In this document: positions 55,680 through 64,000 of the stretch, one piece after another
Position numbering within the stretch: position 1 is the stretch's first letter
How the letters are laid out: each line of letters starts with the position of its first letter
Source of the DNA: Ruminococcus flavefaciens
Lineage (GTDB): Bacteria > Bacillota > Clostridia > Oscillospirales > Ruminococcaceae
Direction: 5' to 3'
Assembly (NCBI GenBank): GCA_902760805.1
Contig: CACWHY010000003.1
Coordinates: 62,001-126,000, forward strand
Length of the DNA stretch: 64,000 nucleotides
Position numbers and translations under genes: made by a program
The notes under the pieces: generated by a model
Databases searched by the model: none
What the model was told of the DNA's origin: nothing
Seen by the model: only the letters and a program-made list of their open reading frames with translations

Positions 55680-56497
55680 GCGCCGCACCTCTCGATAATG
55701 TGGTCGATCAGCTCTGCAACAGCGCCCTCCTCGTTTGTCCTTGTGAGAACAAGATCAGCGGCGGCTTTTACCGAATTTTCGGCGTTTGCAGGACAGACTC
55801 CAAGGTCGGCGGCCTGGATCATCTCGATGTCGTTGTCGAAGTCTCCTATCGCCGCAAACGAGCAGTCCTCCCAGCCCGGGAGCTTGCGGAACTGCCGCAG
55901 GGCCGAGCCCTTGCTGACGCCAAGGGGCATCATCTCGAAAAAGATCTCTGAGGACTTCACGAAGCTGACTGTGTCAAGCTCCATTTGGCTCACTAGAAGC
56001 TGCAAATGGGGGACGTCCTCCGGCGCCATGGAAAACAGCACCTTCAGCCAGCCGCCCTCCGGGATCTGAGAGAGCTCCATGTATTCCGGTACTATATTGC
56101 ACAGCTTCGTGTGAAGCTGCTCATAGGGAGTATTGCTGAAAACGTATGTGCCTTCCGCCCGGAGAACTTCTCCTCCAAGGTCGGGCATGAGCTCCATTAT
56201 CCGGGAAGTTATGGCCTTCGCCTCTTCCGGAAGAGGCTGAGTGTAAAGAGTTTTCCCAAGACTAAAATCGTGGATAGCTGCGCCGTTGAACATGACCACA
56301 GGATAAGGCAGGTCGATCATCGCACGATATTGCTCGAAGGACTGGATGGTCCGGCCAGTCGCCACAGTAAAGCGGCCTCCCAGCTCAGTAAAGCGGCGGA
56401 TCGCCTCCCGGTCAACGTCAGAGATCCGCTTGTCGGCGGTGAGAAGGGTGCCGTCCATATCGCTGAGCAGCACAGCCTTTGTTATATCATCAAACAA
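55676..56497 (-). CDS. Cof-type HAD-IIB family phosphatase
   Basis: A 273-residue hydrolase. It opens LLSDMDGTLLTADKRISD (nucleophile DxD), has FTVATGRTIQSF and the C2B cap, a lysine-bearing PLGVSKGSALRQF and the metal site AIGDFDNDIEMIQAADLGVC. The family dephosphorylates small metabolites such as sugar phosphates, FMN or PLP; the substrate cannot be told from sequence. Coupled to the downstream small membrane protein. Confidence 0.93.
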   Translation of the reverse strand: MFDDITKAVLLSDMDGTLLTADKRISDVDREAIRRFTELGGRFTVATGRTIQSFEQYRAMIDLPYPVVMFNGAAIHDFSLGKTLYTQPLPEEAKAITSRIMELMPDLGGEVLRAEGTYVFSNTPYEQLHTKLCNIVPEYMELSQIPEGGWLKVLFSMAPEDVPHLQLLVSQMELDTVSFVKSSEIFFEMMPLGVSKGSALRQFRKLPGWEDCSFAAIGDFDNDIEMIQAADLGVCPANAENSVKAAADLVLTRTNEEGAVAELIDHIIERCGA

Positions 56498-56508
56498 TCA
56501 ATGACCTC

Positions 56509-57423
56509 CTACATCTTTTCCAGCCTTCGCAGGACCGCCTGGAAATACTCCGGCAGTTCGCTGGAAAACTCCATGTACTCCCCAGTTGAGGGGTGGATAA
56601 AGCCGATCTTTCGGGCGTGAAGGCACTGCCCCTCTACCCATTTCGAGGGCTTGCCGTAGACCTGATCCCCCAGCACCGGGTGGCCGATGTACGCCAGGTG
56701 GACTCGGATCTGGTGTGTGCGCCCGGTCTCCAGCCGCAGCCGCAGGTGAGCATAGCCCCCGTACTGCCGCAGCACCTGGTAGTGAGTTGTGGCATTTCTC
56801 GAATTTTCGGCAGTTACGCACATTTTCTTCCGGTCAGTCTTGTGCCGCCCGATCGGTGCGTCAACGGTGCCCGATTCCTCCTTAAAAGAGCCGCAGGCCA
56901 CCGCCTCGTACTCGCGGGTGAAGCTGTGCTCCCGGATCTGCTCGGCAAGGTGAACGTGAGCCCGGTCGTTTTTCGCAACGATCAGCAGGCCGCTGGTGTC
57001 CTTGTCGATCCGGTGTACGATTCCCGGCCGAATCACGCCGTTTATCCCGGAAAGCTGGCCTTTGCAGTGGTGCAGCAGGGCGTTGACCAGGGTGCCGCTC
57101 CAGTTGCCGTGAGCCGGGTGGACCACCATGCCCTTGGGCTTGTTGACCACCAGCAGGTCGGCGTCCTCGTAAACGATGTTCAGCGGTATATCCTCCGGCT
57201 GAGCGTCCATGGGCTCCGGGTCAGGGATCTCAACGGAGATCTCCTCGCCGCCCCGCAGCTTGTAGTTTTTGCTCACAGCCTTGCCGTCTGCCAGGACAGC
57301 TCCTGCGGAGATCAGGCCTTGGACAGAGGAGCGTGTGAGCTGCGCAATATTGTCCGAAATATACTTGTCGATGCGGCTCCCGGAGTCCTCCTCTGCCGCC
57401 GTCAGAATAATATTCTCAGGCAT
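56509..57423 (-). CDS. rluD: RluA-family pseudouridine synthase
   Basis: A 304-residue enzyme with an N-terminal S4 RNA-binding domain (about 12-75, RIDKYISDNIAQLTRSSVQGLI) and a catalytic domain holding GIVHRIDKDTSGLLIVAKND, whose aspartate is the nucleophile, and GRTHQIRVHLAYIGHPVLGD. RluD-type proteins modify 23S rRNA helix 69 or related sites; exact target unassigned. The gene overlaps lspA by eight bases, the usual Firmicutes lspA-rluD arrangement. Confidence 0.94.
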   Translation of the reverse strand: MPENIILTAAEEDSGSRIDKYISDNIAQLTRSSVQGLISAGAVLADGKAVSKNYKLRGGEEISVEIPDPEPMDAQPEDIPLNIVYEDADLLVVNKPKGMVVHPAHGNWSGTLVNALLHHCKGQLSGINGVIRPGIVHRIDKDTSGLLIVAKNDRAHVHLAEQIREHSFTREYEAVACGSFKEESGTVDAPIGRHKTDRKKMCVTAENSRNATTHYQVLRQYGGYAHLRLRLETGRTHQIRVHLAYIGHPVLGDQVYGKPSKWVEGQCLHARKIGFIHPSTGEYMEFSSELPEYFQAVLRRLEKM

Positions 57424-57925
57424 TTTCGCCTTCCTTTTTCTCAGCAGACTTCTTGGCCTTCTCGATCTTTGGGTCGATAAAAATGATGTAAACGATAATC
57501 ATGACGAAGGCCACTGTCACGCAAATGTCCGCCACGTTGAAAATGGCGAAGTGGAACAGCTTGACCTCGAACATATCAACAACATAGCCAAAACGGATCC
57601 TGTCGATAAGGTTGCCGATACCTCCTGCTACGAAAAGCGCAATGGAGAAGCCGAGGAATTTCGACCGTTTTACGGCAAAAAACATGGCAACAAGGCCTGC
57701 CGCCACCACCAGTGAGGTGAAGCCGATGAGAAACCACCTCTGGCCGGACATACTTCCGAAAATTGCACCGTCGTTCTCAAGGTAGGTAAGGTCCAGCACC
57801 TTGAAGGAGCCAAAATGTATGAAATCCATGGTCTTCACAGGAGCCAGAGAGTGTATCGCCCAGTATTTTACGAGCTGGTCAGCGCCGATCAGCGCTGCGA
57901 TCAGCAAAATAAGTATAATGGCCAA
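57416..57925 (-). CDS. lspA: Signal peptidase II (lipoprotein)
   Basis: A 169-residue membrane aspartyl protease that removes lipoprotein signal peptides. Four helices are predicted (about 4-20, 62-82, 90-110, 130-152). The catalytic aspartates lie in FVAGGIGNLIDRIRFGYVVDM and FNVADICVTVAFVM. The last 15 residues are a Lys/Glu-rich tail. Substrates in this window would include the peptide-binding lipoprotein at 49901-51553. Confidence 0.95.
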   Translation of the reverse strand: MAIILILLIAALIGADQLVKYWAIHSLAPVKTMDFIHFGSFKVLDLTYLENDGAIFGSMSGQRWFLIGFTSLVVAAGLVAMFFAVKRSKFLGFSIALFVAGGIGNLIDRIRFGYVVDMFEVKLFHFAIFNVADICVTVAFVMIIVYIIFIDPKIEKAKKSAEKKEGENA

Positions 57926-57940
57926 TTATTTATCCTTTCA

Positions 57941-57973
57941 CAAAAGTGCCTGCCGCCATCGGACAGCAGGCAA
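57941..57973 (-). terminator. Probable terminator after ileS
   Basis: Minus strand: GCCTGCTG... pairs with ...CGGCAGGC (57964-57971 with 57947-57954) and ACTTTTGTG follows. Moderate strength, so lspA may partly be read from upstream. Confidence 0.6.
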
Positions 57974-57986
57974 TATAGTTCTAAAT

Positions 57987-60758
57987 TCAAGCCTCAACAG
58001 CTACTGCACATCTCTCGCAGAGTGTGGGGTGGGCGTGGTTAGTGCCAACATACTTGGACAGGCACCAGCAGCGCTCGCACTTCTCGCCCTCGGCTCTGAG
58101 CACCTCGAAGGTGGTCTCGCCCTGGGACTTCTCCACAGAAACTCCGGATACGATCAGGATGTCCTTCAGCTGGGGAGCAAGCTCCTCGTAGCGAGCGAGG
58201 TCAGCCTCGCTGCTCTTGATCAGGATCTGAGCCTCAAGAGACTTACCGATAGTCTTGGCATTTCTTGCGTCCTCAAGCACCTTGTTAACGCCCAGACGGG
58301 TGTTGTAGATGAAGTTCCACTTGTCGATGAACTCAGCGCTGAACTCAATGCCGCTCTTCTCGGGCATCTGGTTGAGGAAAACGCTCTCCTTATCGTCAGC
58401 GGAAGCATGAGGCATGAACTGCCAGATTTCCTCAGCTGTGAAGGAAATGATAGGCGCAGCAAGTCTTGCCAGAGCGCTGAGAATGCGGTACATAGCGGTC
58501 TGAGCGGCACGGCGGAGAACAGAGTCCTCCTTCTCGCAGTAGAGTCTATCCTTGATGATGTCAAGGTAGAAGTTGGACATATCAACAACGCAGAAGTTGT
58601 GGATAGCGTGGAAGGCAACGTGGAAGTCGTACTTGTCGTAGCCGGCCTTCACATCGTCGATCAGAGCGTCCAGCTTCATGAGAGCCCACTTGTCAAGCTC
58701 TGTGAGCTGATCATCTGTTACGATGTCCTTGTCAGGATCGAAGCCTGCACCGTTGCCCAGGTTGCCCAGAATGAAACGAGCGGTGTTCCTGATCTTCTTG
58801 TAAGCGTCGGAGAGCTGGCTGAGGATAGGCTTTGAGATACGGATATCGCTGTGATAATCCGAGGAAGCTACCCACAGACGGAGCACATCAGCGCCGTACT
58901 GGTCAGTGATCTCGCTGGGAGCGATACCATTTCCAAGAGACTTGTGCATGGTCTTGCCCTCGCCGTCAACTACCCAGCCGTGTGTGCAGACAGCCTTGTA
59001 TGGGGCTGTACCCTTGTATACAACGGAGGTAAGGAGGGATGACTGGAACCAGCCTCTGTACTGGTCTGCGCCCTCAAGATAGAGGTCAGCCGGCCAAGTA
59101 AGGCTGTCGAAGTCGTCCATGACTGCGGTGTGGGAAACTCCGCTGTCAAACCAAACGTCCATGATGTCGTATTCCTTTGTGAACTCTCCGCAGCCGCACT
59201 CACACTTTACTGTGGAGGGGATGAACTCGGAGGTATCCTTTGTCCACCAAGCGTCTGAGCCCTCCTTGCGGAACAGGTCAGCGATAGCCTTGATGGTCTC
59301 GTCGTTGTAGATAGGCTTTCCGCAGTCCTTACAGTAGATAACAGGGATCGGCACGCCCCAAGTTCTCTGACGGGAGATGCACCAGTCGCTTCTGTCACGG
59401 ACCATGCCCTTGATACGGTCCTCGCCCCACTCAGGGATCCACTCAACTGACTCGATAGCCTTGATAGCCTCGTCCTTGAAGCCGTTTACTGAGCAGAACC
59501 ACTGCTCTGTAGCACGGTAGATGATCGGGCTGTTGCAGCGCCAGCAGTGAGGATACTGGTGGACGATCTTCTGGATAGCCAGCAGAGCGTTCAGCTCCTC
59601 CAGCTTAGCAGCGATAGCCTTGTTAGCCTCATCGGTGTCCATCCCCTCGAACTCGCCTGCCTCAGCGGTCTGGCGGCCCTTGGAGTCAACGCACACAATG
59701 ATGCCGATGTCGTCGTAATTCTTGCAGACCTCGAAGTCCTCAACACCGTAGCCGGGAGCTGTATGAACGCAGCCGGTACCGCTCTCAAGAGTAACGTGGT
59801 CGCCCACGATGATCGGAGAGAGTCTGTCGTAGAGGGGGTGCTTGGTCTTCATGCCCTCCAGCTCAGCACCTGTGAAGATATGCTCGGTAGTGTACTCAGT
59901 GATACCGGCAGTCTCCATAGTTGTGCGTACAAGCTCATCGGCCATAACATAATACTCATCGCCGACGTGAACGAGGGTGTAGTTGTACTCCGGCCCCAGG
60001 CAGATAGCCAGGTTTCCGGGGATAGTCCATGTAGTAGTTGTCCAGATGACGAAGTAGATCTTGGACAGGTCAAGTCCCAGGCCGGTGAAGATGCCCTTGT
60101 CGTCTGTTACGTTGAACTTGACATAGATAGAATGGCAGGGGTCGTTGGAATACTCGATCTCAGCCTCAGCCAGAGCTGTATTACAGTCAGGGCACCAGTA
60201 AACAGGCTTGAGGCCCTTGTACATATAGCCCTTCTTGGCCATTTCGCCGAAGACCTCCACCTGTCTTGCCTCGTAAGCGGGACGAAGAGTGAGGTAGGGG
60301 TAGTCGTAGTCGCCCAGTGAGCCCAGTCTCTTGAACTGCTTCATCTGGTTTGCAACGTGAGTCATTGCGTAGTCATGGCAGTGCTTTCTCAGCTCTGTGG
60401 GCGGGATAGCGCCGTTCTCCACGCCGATAGCCTTCATAGCCTTCAGCTCGATAGGCAGTCCGTGGGTGTCCCAGCCGGGAACATAAGGAGCGCAGAAGCC
60501 GTTCATGTTCTTATACTTGATGATGAAGTCCTTCAGTGTCTTGTTCAGAGCTGTTCCAAGGTGGATCTCGCCGTTTGCATAGGGAGGTCCGTCGTGAAGA
60601 ATAAAGGTCTTCTTGCCCTTGTTCTTCTCGATCATCTTATAGTAGAGCCTCTCGCTCTCCCATTTTTCCAGAGTCTCAGGCTCTCTCTTGGGGAGATTTC
60701 CTCTCATGGGGAAATCGGTCTTCGGTAAATTAAGGGTAGAATTGTAATCCTGTGCCAT
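57987..60758 (-). CDS. ileS: Isoleucyl-tRNA synthetase
   Basis: A 923-residue class I synthetase of the bacterial IleS1 type. The HIGH box is in GPPYANGEIHLGTALNK, the editing domain (about 190-400) contains the TTTTWTIPGNLA signature, and the second motif reads GKTMHKSLGN (KMSKS variant). The C-terminal zinc site CERCWCLSKYVG...CERC is complete. No T-box leader is visible upstream. AGGA lies four bases before the ATG; a better GGAGG is too far away. Confidence 0.97.
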   Translation of the reverse strand: MAQDYNSTLNLPKTDFPMRGNLPKREPETLEKWESERLYYKMIEKNKGKKTFILHDGPPYANGEIHLGTALNKTLKDFIIKYKNMNGFCAPYVPGWDTHGLPIELKAMKAIGVENGAIPPTELRKHCHDYAMTHVANQMKQFKRLGSLGDYDYPYLTLRPAYEARQVEVFGEMAKKGYMYKGLKPVYWCPDCNTALAEAEIEYSNDPCHSIYVKFNVTDDKGIFTGLGLDLSKIYFVIWTTTTWTIPGNLAICLGPEYNYTLVHVGDEYYVMADELVRTTMETAGITEYTTEHIFTGAELEGMKTKHPLYDRLSPIIVGDHVTLESGTGCVHTAPGYGVEDFEVCKNYDDIGIIVCVDSKGRQTAEAGEFEGMDTDEANKAIAAKLEELNALLAIQKIVHQYPHCWRCNSPIIYRATEQWFCSVNGFKDEAIKAIESVEWIPEWGEDRIKGMVRDRSDWCISRQRTWGVPIPVIYCKDCGKPIYNDETIKAIADLFRKEGSDAWWTKDTSEFIPSTVKCECGCGEFTKEYDIMDVWFDSGVSHTAVMDDFDSLTWPADLYLEGADQYRGWFQSSLLTSVVYKGTAPYKAVCTHGWVVDGEGKTMHKSLGNGIAPSEITDQYGADVLRLWVASSDYHSDIRISKPILSQLSDAYKKIRNTARFILGNLGNGAGFDPDKDIVTDDQLTELDKWALMKLDALIDDVKAGYDKYDFHVAFHAIHNFCVVDMSNFYLDIIKDRLYCEKEDSVLRRAAQTAMYRILSALARLAAPIISFTAEEIWQFMPHASADDKESVFLNQMPEKSGIEFSAEFIDKWNFIYNTRLGVNKVLEDARNAKTIGKSLEAQILIKSSEADLARYEELAPQLKDILIVSGVSVEKSQGETTFEVLRAEGEKCERCWCLSKYVGTNHAHPTLCERCAVAVEA

Positions 60759-60814
60759 TGTATCCTGATCCCGCCATTAGGCAGGATCCTCCTTTCAAGC
60801 TATTTGCGGTTTTA

Positions 60815-60836
60815 GAGGAGCAGTCAGCCGCTCCTC
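60815..60836 (-). other. Stem-loop between divIVA and ileS
   Basis: GAGGAGC/GCTCCTC 7-bp stem with an 8-base loop, without T-tract. It may be a processing site in the division-ileS transcript. Confidence 0.4.
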
Positions 60837-60849
60837 CTCAAGATCTTGC

Positions 60850-61413
60850 TTATTCAGCGTCCTCTTCCTCAGAGGCTGCAACTGCTGCTGCGATCTCCTC
60901 AGCTGTCTCATTGTCAGCAGCTGCTGAGTCCTCGATGGTCTCGGGCATAGATGAGATGAGCTCCAGGTGGCTCTTGTACATATCGAAGAGGCTCTTCTTG
61001 AAATCAGCTACCTGCTGCTGAGCCTCGATGAGAGCTTCCTTCTCCTTAGCGATCTCAAGACGGTTCTTCTCCATAGCCTCAGCGTGCTGACGAACGGCCT
61101 CGTCCTCCAGCTCGTCTGCCTTAGCCTGAGCCTCAGCCAGGATCTTCTCAGCCTTTTCGTTAGCCTCGTCGATCACCTGGTGGCCCTGCTTCTGAGCGCC
61201 CAGAAGAGCATCCTTGAGAGCGTCCTCATCCTTCATATACTCTCTTACCTTGTCGGCAAGGATCTGGATCTTATTGTTAGCCTCGGCACGCTCACGCTCC
61301 ATCTCGTCAAGCTCTGCCTCCAGCTGAGTGAGGAATTCGTCGATCTCCTCCTGCTTATAGCCGAAAGCGGCCTTTTCAAATCTCTTATTTCTGACGTCCT
61401 TTGAAGTAATCAT
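60850..61413 (-). CDS. divIVA: DivIVA-family cell division protein
   Basis: A 187-residue coiled-coil protein that marks negatively curved membrane at poles and septa. The N-terminal domain is visible as MITSKDVRNKRFEKAAFGYKQEEIDEFL with the membrane-touching loop, followed by a long coiled coil (30-160) rich in Glu, Ala and Gln, and an acidic Ala/Glu end. The yggS-sepF-ylmH-divIVA-ileS order is conserved in Firmicutes. Confidence 0.95.
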   Translation of the reverse strand: MITSKDVRNKRFEKAAFGYKQEEIDEFLTQLEAELDEMERERAEANNKIQILADKVREYMKDEDALKDALLGAQKQGHQVIDEANEKAEKILAEAQAKADELEDEAVRQHAEAMEKNRLEIAKEKEALIEAQQQVADFKKSLFDMYKSHLELISSMPETIEDSAAADNETAEEIAAAVAASEEEDAE

Positions 61414-61425
61414 AATAATTCACCT

Positions 61426-62184
61426 CTAAATAAATTTTCGCAGGTTTATGTGTACACGGCCCTTTTTTGTTTCGCCGCCTATACCTGAAAGAATAAATCT
61501 TCCGCTGCCTCTGATCGACAGCACATCTCCCTCGCATATCTCCTGAGAGACACCCGAAGGCGGGAAGTGATTGACCTCCACCTTGTCGCTGCGGATAAGT
61601 CCGGCAGCCTTTTCACGGCTCACATTAGCCGCAAGGGAAACAACGCAGTCCAGCCGCAGGGAAGCCACTGTTCCGCTTATCTCCTTGAACTCCTGAGAGG
61701 TATCCATCTGGAAGGGCAGGTCTGTGCTGACCTTTACTCCCACACGGCCGATCTTAGTGACCGCCGATGACAGGTCCTTTGCCGCCACATCGGTGACGAA
61801 GGCCTGTGTAAGGCCCTCTCCGGTGATTATATCGCCGATAGTCTCACGCTTGAGCCTGGCTCCCATGAATGAGCCCAGAAAATCCCTGTGGGTGAGGCTG
61901 TCCTCATTTCGGTAGGAGAAGCTGAGGCACACCATGGGGAATCCCTCCATGATATAGTCCTGACAGTAGTCGGGATACACCGCCAGCATTTTCCGCCTGG
62001 CCTCGGGGAAGCCGCCCCATAGCAGGTATCTCAGTCCGCCGCAGTTCCTGGAGCACCACTGCTCTGCAATGACGCACTGTCTCTCGTCCAAAAAGTGGGA
62101 GAAGACCCCTGCGCCGGAGCGCTCTGCACGGAATGTCAGGTCTGAGAGCCTGGCCTCAAAGAGCTTATCGGCAGGATCGTTCAT
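61426..62184 (-). CDS. ylmH: YlmH-family S4-domain RNA-binding protein
   Basis: A 252-residue protein with a YlmH N-terminal part (SHFLDERQCVIAEQW, YLLWGGFPEARRKMLAVYPD) and a C-terminal S4 domain (about 175-235, LRLDCVVSLAANVSREKAAGLI and VEVNHFPPSG). YlmH has been linked to rescue of stalled 50S-nascent chain complexes and to division. The ATG overlaps the sepF stop (TGATG). Confidence 0.93.
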   Translation of the reverse strand: MNDPADKLFEARLSDLTFRAERSGAGVFSHFLDERQCVIAEQWCSRNCGGLRYLLWGGFPEARRKMLAVYPDYCQDYIMEGFPMVCLSFSYRNEDSLTHRDFLGSFMGARLKRETIGDIITGEGLTQAFVTDVAAKDLSSAVTKIGRVGVKVSTDLPFQMDTSQEFKEISGTVASLRLDCVVSLAANVSREKAAGLIRSDKVEVNHFPPSGVSQEICEGDVLSIRGSGRFILSGIGGETKKGRVHINLRKFI

Positions 62185-62651
62185 CAGATGAATACGCCGT
62201 TGTTCTCCAGCTCGCCAACCAGATCCTCACCGATGAAGCCTACGTTGTAGGGGGTGATGATGTAGGTCAGGTTAGCAACAGGCTTGAGGCTGCCGCCGTT
62301 TGCGTAAGCGACGCCAACGAGGAAGTCGATGATACGGCGCTTGTTCTCAGGGGAAGCTGTCTCAAGGTTGAGCACAACGGTCTTCTTAGCGATAAGGTGG
62401 TCAGCGATCTGCTTAGCATCTGTGAAAGCGGAGGGCTTTACCAGAACTACCTGGAGCTGAGCTGTTGTCTGGATGTTCACTACCTTGTTTCTTCTGCCGG
62501 TAGGATTGCCCTCAGCAACAGGCTCCTCACGGTCGCTTCTGTCGTATGTAGGACGATCCATGTGGTCGCCTCTTACAGGAGCATCGTTCAGATCTCCGTC
62601 CTCGTCCTCTGCTGCAAAGAAAAATTCCTTGATGTTCTCGAAAAGTTTCAT
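62184..62651 (-). CDS. sepF: Cell division protein SepF
   Basis: A 155-residue protein that bundles FtsZ filaments and binds the membrane. The N-terminal amphipathic helix is MKLFENIKEFFFAAED; an acidic/arginine linker follows (20-65), then the SepF core (about 68-150: VVLVKPSAFTDAKQIADHLI, VVLNLETASPENKRRIIDF). ATG at 62651 chosen because GGAGA precedes it and it gives the exact membrane helix. Confidence 0.95.
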   Translation of the reverse strand: MKLFENIKEFFFAAEDEDGDLNDAPVRGDHMDRPTYDRSDREEPVAEGNPTGRRNKVVNIQTTAQLQVVLVKPSAFTDAKQIADHLIAKKTVVLNLETASPENKRRIIDFLVGVAYANGGSLKPVANLTYIITPYNVGFIGEDLVGELENNGVFI

Positions 62652-62730
62652 AATTTTCTCCATTCTCCGCATATCTTTAATTCGCCCGCCGGAATATATG
62701 CGGATCGTTCCGGTGCGATAAAGGGTCTGG

Positions 62731-63420
62731 TCATTTGGAGTAGTCTCTTGCGCCGAAAAGGCCTGTGCCTATCCGGACTATAGTTGAGCCGTGGGCGATC
62801 GCCTCGGCGTAGTCATGAGTCATGCCCATGGAAAGCTCGTCCATGGAAACTCCCTGCAAGCTCTGGTCGGAGATCTTGTGGAAGAGCTCCTCCATGCGCC
62901 CCAGGAAGATGTCGCTGTCGGTTGGTGGCGGAATGGTCATGAGGCCCTTCACCCTTATGCCTTCAAGCTCTGCGGCCTGTTCCAGAAGAGGGACTAGTTC
63001 TTCAGGAGAAACGCCGCTTTTTGACTCTTCACCGCCGATATTCACCTCACACAGAACGTCCGTAACGACGCCCTTTGCCAAGGACAGGCGGCTTATCTCG
63101 GAGGCCAGCCTGATACTGTCCACTGACTGTATCATGGTGACACTGCCGATGATGTATTTCACTTTATTTGTCTGCAAATGCCCGATCATGTGGACCTCTG
63201 CGGACTTATCATAGCTTTCCTGCTTCGAGAGGAATTCCTGCACACGGTTCTCGCCCAGAAGGTCTATGCCCAGGCTAATGGCGTGGTTGACAGCCTCGGG
63301 AGGAACAGTCTTAGTCACCGCCATGATCCTTGGAGAGGTGCCTGCCTTAGCCGCAGCCTCGCCTGCTCTCTGGCGGATAACACGCAGGTTTTCGTCGATA
63401 TAGCTGAAATTATTGTCCAT
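62731..63420 (-). CDS. yggS: YggS-family PLP homeostasis protein
   Basis: A 229-residue single-domain PLP-binding barrel protein (PLPHP) that buffers free pyridoxal phosphate; it has no proven catalysis. The PLP lysine is in IMAVTKTVPPEAV, and the family stretches GENRVQEF, IGHLQTNKVKYI and SMGMTHDYAEAIAHGSTIVRIG are intact. It starts inside the end of the upstream adaptor gene. Confidence 0.95.
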   Translation of the reverse strand: MDNNFSYIDENLRVIRQRAGEAAAKAGTSPRIMAVTKTVPPEAVNHAISLGIDLLGENRVQEFLSKQESYDKSAEVHMIGHLQTNKVKYIIGSVTMIQSVDSIRLASEISRLSLAKGVVTDVLCEVNIGGEESKSGVSPEELVPLLEQAAELEGIRVKGLMTIPPPTDSDIFLGRMEELFHKISDQSLQGVSMDELSMGMTHDYAEAIAHGSTIVRIGTGLFGARDYSK

Positions 63421-64000
63421 TAGAATCAACACCCTCAAGAATTATATCATCATAAAGAGTAAGGTAATCCGGGTCGTTTTCGTGGAGCTTTGACAGCACA
63501 TAATCGCTGCCCTCATAGATAACGTCGATCTTTTTGAACTCCACCTGCTCGCCCTTCAAGATATAAACGCCCTTGCAGCTGACCGTATTCGCCGTAGTAG
63601 CTTCAGTGGGCTCCTGGCCCTCTACAGGCTCGGGGGTCTCAGTCACATCTGCAAATCGGATGGCCTCACGGGGGACCTTCAGTCCACGGTAGCTGCCCTT
63701 GACCAGCTCCACGTTCTCAACACGGTGCTGAACAAGGTCATAGTTGAACTCACTGCACGAAATGATGAAGATGCTCTCCTTGGGGTCGCCGCTGTCCCTG
63801 ATGTCGGTGATCACCGCATCATACAGGTCTGCGCCGTTGTCGAAGCGGAGCTTGAGCTCCTCGCCCACAGCAAACTCCTTTCGGGAGTTGTCCATGATGC
63901 CTGCCAGGTACCAGCCGTAGCCCTCGATGAGCTTGCCCACGATCTTGTCGTCCTCAAGGCGTTCGTCAGTGATGCGCCTGAGCTCGTCGACCGTGATGCT
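63410..64000 (-). CDS. Partial HlyD/adaptor-like protein
   Basis: The gene enters from the right edge; 196 C-terminal residues are visible and the start is outside. Readable features are a beta-rich stretch (WYLAGIMDNSRKEFAVGEEL, KLRFDNGADLYDAVITDI), a Thr/Glu/Pro linker, and KGVYILKGEQVEFKKIDVIYEG. This is the beta-barrel/C-terminal part of HlyD-like adaptor proteins that commonly precede yggS-sepF in Firmicutes. Overlap with yggS shows cotranscription. Confidence 0.75.
   Translation of the reverse strand, partial: SITVDELRRITDERLEDDKIVGKLIEGYGWYLAGIMDNSRKEFAVGEELKLRFDNGADLYDAVITDIRDSGDPKESIFIISCSEFNYDLVQHRVENVELVKGSYRGLKVPREAIRFADVTETPEPVEGQEPTEATTANTVSCKGVYILKGEQVEFKKIDVIYEGSDYVLSKLHENDPDYLTLYDDIILEGVDSNGQ

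Noticed and set aside
57801..58835. A 344-codon plus-strand frame crossing the lspA-ileS junction
   Set aside because: Antisense to two confident genes and across their terminator.
59547..60320. A 257-codon plus-strand frame inside ileS
   Set aside because: Antisense to conserved synthetase motifs, with no start signal or family resemblance.
60000..60758. IleS second signature GKTMHKSLGN seen as an anomaly
   Set aside because: His in place of the first Ser of KMSKS is common in bacterial isoleucyl-tRNA synthetases, so I give it no weight.
60759..60849. Possible T-box riboswitch upstream of ileS
   Set aside because: Only 91 bases separate divIVA and ileS, with one short hairpin and no T-box sequence or antiterminator.

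Overview
The window looks like a chromosomal piece of a Gram-positive, fibre-degrading anaerobe of the Ruminococcus group (Oscillospiraceae). The evidence is a dockerin-bearing GH48 exocellulase, a dockerin-bearing pectate lyase, a Firmicutes-type remA-gmk-rpoZ-priA-def-fmt-rsmB-rlmN-prpC-prkC-rsgA-thiN operon, strong AGGAGG ribosome sites and many consensus sigma-A promoters. A cellulosome-forming species such as R. champanellensis or R. flavefaciens is my inference; nothing in the window fixes the species. Sporulation-associated genes (spoVM, spoIIID, remA) are present. I found no rRNA, tRNA, CRISPR array, transposase, integrase or phage module.

Layout. 0-3.3 kb: a cut-off AT-rich membrane protein, xylose isomerase, and an AT-rich PASTA-only paralogue of the PASTA kinase further on. 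3.3-5.4 kb: an unknown membrane protein and a VanZ-like protein. 5.3-19.0 kb: a 15-gene leftward housekeeping operon from yicC to spoVM (RNA processing, guanylate kinase, RNAP omega, replication restart, formylation/deformylation, rRNA methylation, the kinase/phosphatase pair, ribosome assembly GTPase, thiamine pyrophosphokinase). 19.1-21.9 kb: GH48 with a long hairpin-rich leader. 22.3-27.0 kb: a four-gene ABC-2/GldG/DUF4340 membrane system. 27.1-29.5 kb: a PhoB/PhoR-like two-component system. 29.5-34.7 kb: a large acidic membrane-anchored protein and the pectate lyase. 34.9-38.7 kb: alpha/beta hydrolase, Tex, GIY-YIG protein.

38.9-41.6 kb: an operon of a DUF1836 regulator, an SPFH (band 7) protein and five small membrane or amphipathic proteins, two of them only 23 and 27 residues. 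This is the best candidate here for an undescribed system. 41.6-44.9 kb: polysaccharide deacetylase, a Pro-rich surface protein, IreB, DUF1540 protein, SpoIIID, and two probable structured RNAs. 44.9-47.2 kb: an ECF sigma operon. 47.2-49.8 kb: glycogen branching enzyme and a TetR regulator divergently transcribed from overlapping promoters. 49.9-53.5 kb: oligopeptide-binding lipoprotein, VanY-like peptidase, AraC regulator. 53.6-64.0 kb: split transketolase, small IIGGADAPT protein, HAD phosphatase, RluA-type synthase, lspA, ileS, divIVA, ylmH, sepF, yggS and a cut-off adaptor-like protein, that is, the division/cell-envelope gene neighbourhood typical of Firmicutes.

How parts connect: the PASTA kinase, its PP2C phosphatase, IreB and a kinase-less PASTA protein together could form one cell-wall-sensing circuit. 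PdaA-like, VanY-like, VanZ-like, DivIVA and SepF proteins would act on the same envelope. GH48, the pectate lyase, xylose isomerase, split transketolase and GlgB cover plant-fibre attack, pentose entry and glycogen storage. Start sites were moved inward from the longest reading frame wherever a ribosome site clearly supported it.
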